From positions 10,845,501 through 10,909,500 of the forward strand of contig WPIO01000004.1 in assembly GCA_009760855.2 (NCBI GenBank): 64,000 nucleotides of DNA, read 5' to 3'. Both the position numbers and the translations under genes were made by a program. Numbering within the stretch: the first letter of the stretch is position 1; the number at the start of each line of letters is the position of its first letter. The DNA is from Cristatella mucedo. Its lineage: Eukaryota; Bryozoa; Phylactolaemata; Cristatellidae. Below the pieces are notes generated by a model. That model made no database searches. It saw nothing but the letters and a program-made list of their open reading frames with translations, and had not been told where the DNA came from. Positions 47,401 to 59,400 of this stretch are shown piece after piece.

Positions 47401-50400
47401 CAGACATGGGTAGTGTCTCTGCTTGTTTTGCTCGATCTTTTTCCGCAGCTTTTGATACAATCGATCACAAAGTTCTTCTAGAGCGCCTCTCATCTCGCCT
47501 GGGCATCACTGGCAATGCTCTGCAGTGGTTCAGGTCCTATCTCAGCGGAAGACTCCAGAGTATTGACGTGAATGGACAAAGATCCTCTGAAGTACCTCTG
47601 AAATATGGAGTACCTCAGGGCTCTGTGCTAGGTCCGGTTCTTTTCACTGTTTATATTCTCCCTCTTCCTGATGTGATTGCCAAGCACAATGTAGGCTTTC
47701 ACTTCTATGCGGATGACACTCAGTTGTACCTTTGCTTTGATCCCTCCCAGCCTTCGAGCACCTCAAATTCTCTCAACTCACTTGCTGCATGCATTGATGA
47801 CATCCGCACATGGATGGCAGCAAATTTTCTATAACTAAACGATAATAATACTAACTTACTAGTTATGGGCAAACCCAGTGTGATTCAGAGATTGGAAAGG
47901 CTGTCTCTCAAAATTGGCTCTGCCAGCATATCTCCTGTTGAATGAGCTCGAAATCTAGGTGTCATATTCCAAAGCGACCTCTCGTTAGATGACCATATCA
48001 GCTCCACAGTCAAATCTGCCTATTTTCAGCTTCATAACATTGCTAAAATTCGGGCTTGTTTAGATAAGGATACCACGTCCAAGTTGGTCCATGCCTTTGT
48101 GACATCCCGTCTCGACTTCTGCAACTCACTGCTTACTGGCCTACCGGCATGTGCGATCAGGCGATTGCAGCTGGTGCAAAACTCTGCAGCTAGGCTTGTC
48201 TGTCGTCAGCTTCGCAGTTGCCACATTACTCCACTTCTCGCCGACCTGCACTGGCTCCCAGTCAAGCAACGGATTGACTTCAAAGTTTTGTCGCTCACTT
48301 TTAGGTCCCTTCATTCTTTGGCTCCAGCCTATCTGTCAGATCTGTCAGATCTACTACCCCATCAGGCCAAGCATCGTACCACCCGCTTTTCGGAATCCGA
48401 CAGTCTACAAATACCTCGTACAAACCTTAAATCCTTTGGAGACCGTGCATTTAGTTCGGATGCTCCCAAAGCCTGGAACTCCCTCCCGACCTGCACCAGA
48501 ACATCCCCTGACCTGACCACATTTAAAAGGAACTTGAAAACACACCTATTTAGGACAGCATTTAGTGGGTCCCTGTGATTCGTCCTTCACGTGCTTATGC
48601 GTGCTGACACTGTGCATGCTGCCACTAACCACATTTGCATGCTGACCCTGTGCATGTCACCCCTAACCATATTATTCATTTTGTTTGTTTTTCAAGCATG
48701 ATTTTACTTACCATTCAATTGCATTTCACTTTGCAGCAAATGTAAAGCGCCTAGAAAGAGATTAAGTTCTCTGAGGGCACTTTATCAAGTGCATTATTAT
48801 CATCATTATTAGTATACGAGAGTCAAAACTTATGCAGGCACGGGCGTGTTAGCATATTTCGTGCTAGCGACGAGCTTGCCGGCGAGGCTGGGCTCCGTAA
48901 ATCAGTGCCAACTCAATTTTGAAATGCACAGATGCACGCTTGACTGCCACGCATTTGTCTAATCTGAACTAACGATAGAGTGGCAGCAGCCCACAAGCTG
49001 TTAGACTGAACCGATCACTAAGAAAACCCACGAGCTGCTCCAGCTACCGCGGGCGCCATGCCGCAATCGCGATGCCATGCCAGGAGTACGGGAGGCAGTC
49101 GTAGCCCAAGCTGCAGTGAGGCGATCGCGACTGACCCAAAGCCGACAGCCCGTCCGAGATCGTCGACAGAATGTAGAGAAAGACCTGTGGCTCCAGGCTG
49201 CAGACGAATGTGATGTGGTCTTGAGCCAAGCACTCCGTCAAAGCGTAATACGACTGGCCAAGCTTGGGATAGTCCTGAAGCGCAGATGGAGCAAAGACTG
49301 GCTGGCGCAAGCTACACTGCCGTGCCACTATTCGCAAGCCAATGTCAAGTTATTCACGACTGCTCGGTCAAAACCCAAGAGTGACGTCAACAGCTCACCA
49401 CTTAAAGCTCGGGGAGTGGGGCGCCGGCATTCATACGGCACTCTTAAATGCATTCACAAGGATGCCAGTCCGCACAAGCACTTTTCTCATGACTGCAACC
49501 CTCTTGAGCACGCCGCTATGGCCATGGCAAGTCAAGCAACAAGGTGTTCAGGCACCTACCAAAAGATCGCCCTGAGACACGGACAGCAGCATCTTGACGA
49601 ACATGGCCAGAGCGCTGTCCAGTGCTGTGTCCCCATACAGGCGGAACACCCCGAAATTCACATAGTTGCCACACAGGGCTGCTTTCAGCATGTTGAAACA
49701 AATGGCTATGCCCTTCAGCTTCAGAGGGTAAACTTGCTCCTTTGGTAGATTGGTGAGTGTTAAAATCCTAGAGCCTGCAGTCAGAAAAACCACCAGGTGG
49801 CGGCGCCTTGCATACGAAGATCGACATCCATTGCATGCAGTCCTTTGAATAATAAGGCCCTGGCTGCACAGCAGGGGATCCTCAGGTCCTCAGATGAGAC
49901 TTACCGTAAGCAACCATTAGCTTGCTAATTTCTCGAAACAAGAGAATACCGTTTGGAGACGAAACTTCGAACTGTAACCTTTGGGCCCTACAACGAAGTA
50001 AGAGGCAGTCGCGAACTCGGGCCCATACAATGACGACACGTTGCCTCCTCACCACCCGGGCACGACTGAAGCTCGCTTATTCAGTTGGATGATAGCCGAG
50101 CACGACTCCCTCCGGTGCCAACGGGGCCGTGCCAGCTCCGGCGAATGGACACCGCTGGCACACCTCCAGCCTGCCTGCTGCGATTACTGCCTCCAATTCT
50201 CTGCTCGAGCCTCGAGGTGCGCGTCCCGAGACGGCCAGGAGGCCAAAGCCGTGCACTGGAGAGGCACGAGGCCGTGAACCAGATCAGCACACGGGCTAAA
50301 CAGCCAGCTGAGGGTCATGCTCGCCTGCTGACTCACCTGTTCTGTGCAAGCTCGCACATGAGCTTGAGGACTGGCGTGGTGACGGCGGGATCATGGTACC

Positions 50401-53400
50401 ACAGCTCGACCGCACGCAGCAGCATGGGCATGTACGGTGGATAAAGCCAGTCGTACAGCATCATGTAGCTAACCTTGGTGTTGAATGCATAGGCAATGCC
50501 ACGCAAATCCCGTGCCAGACCCACGAGCGACTTCTGCAAACGATGGAAATCGCCGACACTGCCTCGAGATGGCAAGCTGATGCTTCGGCAGCCATACATT
50601 TGAGCGCTGCTCAAGTCTTGAGCGCTGCTTTACGTGAGATGCATTTGAGAACATTTTGAAAGCCAATTGAACAGTGCAAACGTTGCCAGCAACAGGCAAA
50701 GACCTATGCAATCGGATCCAGAGTAGGAACGCTCGATGACTGGCAGGCAAAGCTGCTGTGCGGCCACCCGTCTCACCTTGCAGTCGTCGGATCTGAACAA
50801 AGGTGTGTCCACATTGGTTAACATCTGTCCTAAAGCTTCAAACGAGTCTGCAAAGAAGAGAGCACTGACGAGAGAGAGACGAGAGAGAGAGCGAGCGCAG
50901 CTGATGTTAGCTACATACGATCACTTCGATCTGTGAGCACACATATCTTAACCGGATGCGATTAGTCGTGATGGAGACTTTCACTTGAGCTGCAGTACCG
51001 TACAGCATTGCAAACACAGGACGTCGGTTAGAACTGAAGGAGTGATTACGATCTTGGCTTCTGCACTGGAGAACCAGATTAAACCCCCTGACTAAGCTGT
51101 CCATGGAAAGCTTGGATTATCCATTGGAGCTGTGATTCGTAGGGGCTAAAGGTAACCCTTAGCCATTTCTTATTTGAAGCAGCAGCATGACATTACAAGG
51201 CAGGGCGCAACAGCACAGCTTGACTGACCAAGTGATTCATGGCTTGCTAAGGGGTGCATGCTGCCCATATGAGTGTATGAGCATTAGTGGATATATGCCG
51301 ATCCTACTGACAGCAACAGATCTCCATCTGTAATGCCACAAAGTCATACAGACTATGTGGGTGTTACGCAGGAGAGTTTCGTATAGTGAACTCACAGCCT
51401 AAGCCGTTTTCGGTATGTATTCGGTAGCCAACAGACTTCGTCTCATTCAACAAAGAGAAAGTGGGAAGCATAGCAGAGTCAGGAGTAGAGCAGTTGAGGT
51501 AGTGAGTAGCATGGAAGTAGCAGCTCGGGATTGCTGAAAAGGATGAGCCATAGTCGGCAGCAGGAGAGTAGTTGTCGTTGCGTAAGAACTGTGGAAGCGA
51601 GTTCCACTGTCTAGGACCTGCAAAGCTAAAGCTTCTGTTGCCAACGTTCTTAAAGCGGAGGAACAGAACAGCTAATTTATTGTCCATGCAGGACCTGAGG
51701 GCACGAGGAGGCTGAAACTGCAGCAGTTCAGCTAGGTACGAAGGAGCCAAGCCGTGGCAGGCCTAGTGGGCCAGCGTAAGAACCTTCCTCTGTATCCGTT
51801 GATCAACCGGCATCCATCCTGGCAAAGGAGAAACGTGCTCAAACCTCTGGGACTTGGAAGACTTGCCTTGCAGCCATATTCATAGCCATTTTCAGTGGCC
51901 TAGTTGCTTTCTTTGGTAGCCCAGCCAAAAGGGAATTACAATAATCAAGCCGAGACAGAACTAAGGAGCTAGTTAAATTTTGTGCAAGCCACCTTGGATG
52001 ACAGCTCCTAATCTTAGATAGAGACCAGACGCGATGACTAGCTGTACAAGCTGTCTTCTGAATGAAGCTTTTAAATTTTAGGCAGCTTTTGAAAACGACA
52101 CCTTAATTTCGAGCACGTGGTGATTGATGGTCGCACAACAGCATCACCTATTAGAAGAGCAAAGCCTTATAATCCAGCCACATGCTCAATGTGTCCTATG
52201 AGCAGCAGTTCGGTTTTATCGTCATTTAGTTTCTTCAAGAAGTTTTCCGACATCCAGGCTCGAATGTCGGCAAGGCAAGCAATCGGTTTCTCAGTTACTG
52301 CAGCAGATTCCGACGGTTTGAATGACAAATACAACTGAGTATCGTCAGCATAACAGTGATATCCTATTGCAAGGGCCTTAATCACTTTTCCCAGTGGTTG
52401 AGTATAAATGGAGAACAGCAAGGGACCGAGTACAGACCCTTAACGAACTCAACAGGTGACTCGTCTCGTGCGTGAGACCTGACCATCACACGATACGGAT
52501 TGAACACGACCAGACAAGTACGATTTAAACCACGCCAGTGCTTCGTCTGCCAGAACAATCGCTGTTCTCACATTTGATAAAGTGCTCCCAAAGAACATAA
52601 TCTCTTTCTAGGTGCTTTACATTTGCTGCAAAGGAAACACGATCTAATGGTAGTGGTACCATGCTCAATAAACAACAAGAATAATAAGGTTAAGGGTGAT
52701 ATGCACAGGGTCAGCATGCAAGTGTGGTTAGTGGCAACATGCACAGTGTCAGCACATAAAGGTTGAATCACTGGGACCCACTAAATGCTGTGATAAATAG
52801 GTGCGTTTTTAATTTCTTTTTAAATGTGGTCACGGCAGGGGATGTCGTGACGGAAGTCGGGAGTGAGTTCCAGGCTTTGCGAGCATACGAACTAAATTCA
52901 AGGTCACTAAAAGATTTGAGGTTTGTACGAGGTATAGGTCAACAGCTGGATTCCCAAAAGTGAGTGGTACGATGCAGTAGATAGGATAGGTAGGCTGGAG
53001 CCAAATAATGAAGTGACCTAAAAGTGAGCAACAAAACCTTGAAGTCGATGCGTTGCTTGACTGATAGCCAGTGCAGGTCAGCGAGAAGTGGTGTGATGTG
53101 GCAACTGCAACGCTCACGACGGACAAGCCTAGTTGCACAGTTTTGTATCTAGTAAGCGCTTGATTGCAAAAGCCGGTAGACCAGCAAGAAGGGAGTTACA
53201 CAAGTTGAGACTGGATGTAACAAATGCATGGATCAATTTAGATGTAGTATCCTTGTCTAAACAAGATCGAATTTTAGCAATGCCATGTTGATGAAAGTAG
53301 GCAGACTTAACTGTGGGGCTGATTTGGCCATCTAATGAAAGGTCGCCTTGGAACATGACATATAGATTTCGTGCGGATTCAACAGGAGATGTGCTAGCAG

Positions 53401-56400
53401 AGCCGATTTTGAGCGATAACCTTTCCAATTTCCAAATCACACTTGGATTGCCCATTACTAGTAAGTTGGTTTTAGCATTCAATTTAAGAAAATTTGCTGC
53501 CATCCATGTGCAGATGTCATCAATACATGCAGCAAGGGAGTCAAGAGAATTCAACGTGCTCGAGGGCTGGGAGGGATCAAAGCAAAGGTACAACTGAGTG
53601 TCATCCACATAGAAGTGAAAGCCTAGATTGTGCTTGGCGGTCACATCGACAAGAGAAAGAGAATAAACCGTGAAAAGAACTGGAACAATCACAGATCCCT
53701 GAGATATTCCATATTTCAGAGGTACCTCAGATGATCTTTTCCATTCACATCAATACTCTGGAGTTTCCCACTGAGATAAGACCTGAACCTTTGCAATGCA
53801 GTGCCAGTGATGCCCAGGCGAGATGAGAGGCGCTCTAGAAGAACTTTGTGATCGATGGTATCAAAAGCTGCCGAAAGATCAAGCAAAACAAGCAGAGACA
53901 CTCTACCCATGTCTGCATTCCTAAGTAGGTCGTTGTATACACTAAGCAATGCTGACTCTGTGGAGTGATTAGCTCTAAAACCAGACTGGAACTTACTAGC
54001 AAGGTGTGAGGTTTCGATATATGAGTTCAGCTGGTCTGCCACGACCCGTTCCAGTGTCTTTGATAGGAATAGTAGAAGGGAGACTGGGCGGTAGTTGCTT
54101 AAGTTCTCTTAAAATAAATAATGTCTATGGTAAACCATAGGCCGTCTGGGCGAGGGCGCAGTGCACCTAGTCAGAGGTGCAAACTCGTCGAGTATGTCAG
54201 CTAGTGTCGTGTTGTAGCAATCTACCAATGATGACAGGTCGGAAGGGGGACTGAGCAGCAGAGGCGAGGCAGATATTCACGCACGGACAGCATCGATGTC
54301 AAGGTCTTGTGGTTTCGCGAGTCGAAGGTGATTTTAGAGGAGGAGGGCACAGCACGTGTCACCTCTGCTGAAAGAGCTAGGATGGTTGCCGGTTGAGCAA
54401 AGGATACAGAGCAAAGTTCTTACGCTGACCCACAAGGCCCGCCACGGCTTGGCTCCTTCGTACCTAGCTGAACTGCTGCATCAGTTTCAGCCTGTTCGCG
54501 CCCTCAGGTCCTGTGTGGACAATAAATTAGCTGTCCCATTTCTCCGCTTAAAGACAGTTGGCGACAGAAGCTTTAGCTCTGCAGGTCCTAGACTGTGGAA
54601 CTCGCTTCCACGATTCTTACGAAACAACATCTACTCTCCAACTGCCGACTATGGCACATCTTTTTCAGCGGTCCTGAACTGCTACTTCTATGCTACTCAC
54701 TACCTCAACTGCTCTCCTAACTCGGCTATGCTTCCCACTTTCTCTTTGTTGCGTGAGACGAAGTCTGTTGGGTACCGAATGCGTACCGAAAGCCGCTTAG
54801 GCTGTGAGTGCGCTATACAAAACTCTCCTGCGTAACACCCACATGGTCTTTATGACTTTGTGGAGTTACTGAAGGAGATACATTACATTACACATTGTTT
54901 AGTGAATGAGATCTGCATGTGGCCAGATAAGCAGGATTTGGTAATAACTAATGATGACAAAGTGCAGTTGTAAGAGAAAATTTGGTCGTGTTTGTGACCC
55001 TTGATGTGAGTAGGGGCCATGCGCATGAGCCACAAGAGACAATGAGTCAGTCAATGTACGAAATTCAGTGTTGAAAGCATCAAATAAGTTACTAAAGTGA
55101 ATGTTGAATTCACCAATAACGATGAAGAATCGATTTCTTGCACACACAATCGAAATGAGATCCGGGAAGTGAGAGATAAAGGAAGACTCGGTACCTGGTG
55201 GGCGACAGGCTACTGCCACCATCGGTAGCTTGTTGTCGGGTGAAATCAAGACAATAGATTCGAAAGACTGCTCCGAGGGTACTGCAAATGGCTTGAAGTC
55301 GAGAATTTTGAGCGCATGATAATAGCAACTCGACCTCCAGTTTTGATTGATCTAGGGGTTTGAAAGAATGAGAAATCAGTTGGGGTATCGTCCTTAATTG
55401 ACGGACAGTTTACCGATTTTAGCCAAGTTTCAGACAAGGAGAGCAGATCGAGACCTTTTTCAGAAAAAAGGCTGCTTATTTATTACCAGGGGTTTATTGC
55501 ACATTGAGTGAGGATTCCAAAGACAGGGATTAAGATGGGCCGCTGGAGTTATAACAGGCCTGATGACCACTAAGTTATAGAGATTCACAGTGATGCTTGT
55601 GGGGGAACGTGCTGAGCGGTTCGAGACAATGCCACGAATACCAAATGAGCAGATACTCAACTCGAAGTTCCTGCCAAACGAGCGGCGTCTAAACTGGCAG
55701 TCCCGGCCACCGAGGCAGTTCCGGGGCGCTTTTCTTTTGTTAATACATAATTCACGAAGCTTAGCAACAGTAACATATCAGAATGCATTTGAACTACGAT
55801 AACGAAGCAATAAAAGGTGCACACGATCATAACTAACATGCAGGTTACTAGCCGCCGGCGTATCTAACGCTGGCTCCGGAGACCTAGCAGCCCGAAGCGA
55901 TAAGTGTTTAGATGTCCATAGGCACGTAATTTCCTGCGTGCTACGGCCACACAACAATGAGGTAAGCTTTAAACAGGTCTCAGCTGTATCACTTTCCGTA
56001 TACAGTATTCGTAAGAACTTCGATTTTTGGAAGAGAATTCTGCAATGGACAATGAACGGGTGTAGCACAATATGTGTTGGGACGTACTCGTGATGGGAAT
56101 CATGAAGCTTTCAAACTTGGCCTCGTCTTCACCAAGGTCAACCATGAGTAGGCGGCCGAGTGCTGTGTAGAGAGTTGTGCGACAGCGCGAGTCCGTAACC
56201 GTGCTCATCCCGGCTATGCCAAGGAATGGGAAGTGTTCGCTCTGAAAATCCGAGAGAGGGGCATGCATTCTAAACGTTCGTCCAACTGCACACACTTTGT
56301 GCAAACGACTGTGCAAGGCAGTCATGGAAAAAGCTAGCGCTAGTGCACCTGCAGGAATGGGGGGTCACAGCTGTCAAGGTCACTCGGCACTGTGCCAGCC

Positions 56401-59400
56401 TCCGACCGCAGCAGACTGGGCAGAAGGTTCTGTCCGCAACTCGATGGATCACGCCACCGGTTGCGCATGTCGAGTGCCGCGCAAATGCTGCCGGGCAAAG
56501 CAACAAAAAGGAAACTCAAAAAAGCTCGCAGATGCCAAGCGAAAGAATCCCGGCAACACTCCTGAGTAAGTAGCGTGCCGAGGCAAAGTCATAAGCAGTT
56601 AGGCCACAAGCTTCTCCTGCAGCAAAGCATGAGAGAGGGAGGGAGGGGAGGGGGAAAGAGAGAGGGAGGAAGAGGGGAGAGAGAGATGAGAGAGGCGAAA
56701 GAGAAGAGGAAAGAGAGACAGGAGAAGAAAGATGAGAGAGAGAGAGAGGAAAGAGAGAGGAGAGACAGAAAGAAAAGAGAGAGAGCAGAGAGAAAGAGCC
56801 CAACGAGAAATAAAAGTATAGGAAGATCACCAACGACTGGCAGTAGCCCCATTAGAGAGGCATCGCAAGGCACATAATGCTCGGCCTACCGTGTGGTTGC
56901 TGAGGATAAAGAGGACTGTGTCGAGCTTCACGAGCTTTCGCACGCTGCTGTAGCCAACAGAGAGGTCGCTGAGAAGTTGCAGCGTCCTCGACACGATGGC
57001 CTCACTACTGCTCCAGTACTTCAGGTTAGTGATTCTGTGTAAAAAAACAGTGGCAGTGGGCCAATTAGCAGAACCCAATGTTTTAGCTGACCCCAGTTAA
57101 ACCCTTGCCCTGCAAATGCTGCAAATGCAACTGCTGCAAACAGGCTCGTCACAGCTGGCTCAAAGGGGCTCACATTTTACGTATGTACACACTGAGCACC
57201 ATCGATTCCTCGTGCAGCCCGAGCACGTCCATTAGCCTCTTATAGACCTGGCAAAGCGAGAAGCTGTCAAGGTGAGCTCGTGGCACGAGAGCTCAAAATG
57301 CGGCCGCACTAAGTTACAAAAGTCCGAAATCGTATACACACACAGCACCTTATAACGGCGGGCTGGCTGTACAGATCACACGAGACAACAGAAGCACAGT
57401 CGCAGAGCCGCACAGTAAGAAGAGCCGCCAGCTGACAGCAGAGCTCTAAACTGCAATGTTATGGAGGGGGAGACTTCGAAAGGAATTACTAAAACTTACT
57501 GTCGGAACATGAAACATCAAAGCCGAAGGCACACCAGCGGCTGCAGCGAGATGCAAACTACTGAAGCACGAGTCACCTGACGAGCACATGCTGAAAACGA
57601 GTGCATCGATGCATTGAGGCTGGAGAAGATGGGGGAGGAGGAAGAGGGTGAGGACGCTCAGGGGCAAAAGCAATTAGCCAAACCTTGGACGTTTTCTGCA
57701 CTTGTTCACCGATGTAGATTTTCCTGAACTGTTCGAAGAAACTAAGGATGGCCAGATCTAGTTTTTCACATCTACGTTGCATTAGCCTCGAGTCGACGAG
57801 ATTCATCAACTGGAGGACCCTGTAGGCGAGCGGCAGCGGTACACTCGCTCAAGTAAGCAAAAAATAAGAAGATCATGACCACGGTCAGGCGAGGCATCGC
57901 TGCTGCTGCTGCCACAACGCCCCAGCACATACACGGCGGAGCAAATACCTGCAAGCAAGCTCCCCGTCCATGGCATCGTGCTCGTCAGTGCTTGCGAACG
58001 AAATCCGTCCTCCGATCACAGCACCGATCACATACACTAGCCAGGAGAGGATACCTACACAAAAAAGATAAACGGACGGCGGTGCCATGAGGATCAACAT
58101 CCACGTCGAAGATTCCCTCTAAAGTTGCACAGCTGCAGCTCATATCGAGGCCAAGCCGCTCTGTAATATCAGTTCTCACTCCTGCAGCAATTTCACAAAG
58201 TAGTATAACGTAGAAGCAGGATCTAAAGCAGTTACCAGCACACAACACTTGATCAAATATGTGGTCATATATGGTTTTCCCCCCTCTCGTTGCAATGCAA
58301 ACTAAAAACAACATTAAGGAAATGCTATGCCAGTGATGTAATGCAACTTAATTTGTACATCAACAATGCAAAACGGCTGCTACCAGTAGGCCGAAACTGA
58401 ATCCCAGGCCACAGCCCTACCGAGTCAAAAAAAGATTCCTATCGGCAAAGTTCAATGACGTATAATGATTAACTCGGGCTTTTCATTGGGATACTTCGAC
58501 ATCTTCTGTTGTTTTCTTGGATTGTTTCTCGACAATGGTCTTTGGTAATTTGTTAAGTCTATAGCTTAGCCAATTCTAATCTAATCGACGTAAAATTTGG
58601 AATATAAATTGGGCTCTGCTACCTCCTGGCACACAAGAAACTGACCATCTTGGTTGTGGGCTGGATAAGTAAAGATAGCAATACATGTCCTTGAACTTGA
58701 TATTGCTGATGCATTCACAGTTTGACATGTTAAGGTCATGTTTGGAGAAGACTAGCAAAGATCTTGACCCATACAGGTCATCAGAAGGTCAACATGACTG
58801 TGATGGTTACCTCAAAAGATAGCTAATGTTACCCTAGTTGCCTGTGCCAATTTGCATGCCGATCATTCTATTGGCCCAAGAGAACGATCAATATATGTGC
58901 ATGGAGGAAATACATTCTATAGTGTTGAGGAGCATAACTCACCACCCCTCGGACATGCCTGCTCGTTGGGAGGCATACCCGTGAAAACAATGCTGCATAT
59001 CATTGAGATATCATTGCCTAAAAGGCTCAATGCCAACCGCAGTATCAGCAAACAGGCAGGATGGACATAACAGCACAAATCTAGCTGTTGGCACGAGCAG
59101 AGGAATGGGATGAGATTTTACTACACAACTGCAGGCCAACTGAGTGGCGGATAGCACTCAAATAAGTCATCTTGCTTCTCAGGATAGTCAATGCCATAGC
59201 TATTGCAATAATCAATGCAGGCCACGACTTAATTCAGGTTATGCACCCTTGCCAGGGACTAGCACACCTGTTGCTAGGTGCCTCATTTCTGGCTTAAATG
59301 AGGGCAATCTGCAATTGGCACTTCTGGGATACCTGTTCGAAGCGATAAAAATAAGCCGCCGAGCTCCAATGCGATGCCTATCACTATTGAATTCGTCTGC

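Noticed and set aside
47126-48578. functional host gene for reverse transcriptase
   Set aside because: Stops and frame changes throughout, ATT tail and several homologous copies show that it is a dead LINE.
56575-56877. Arg/Glu-rich protein
   Set aside because: It is translation of a purine repeat inside an intron.
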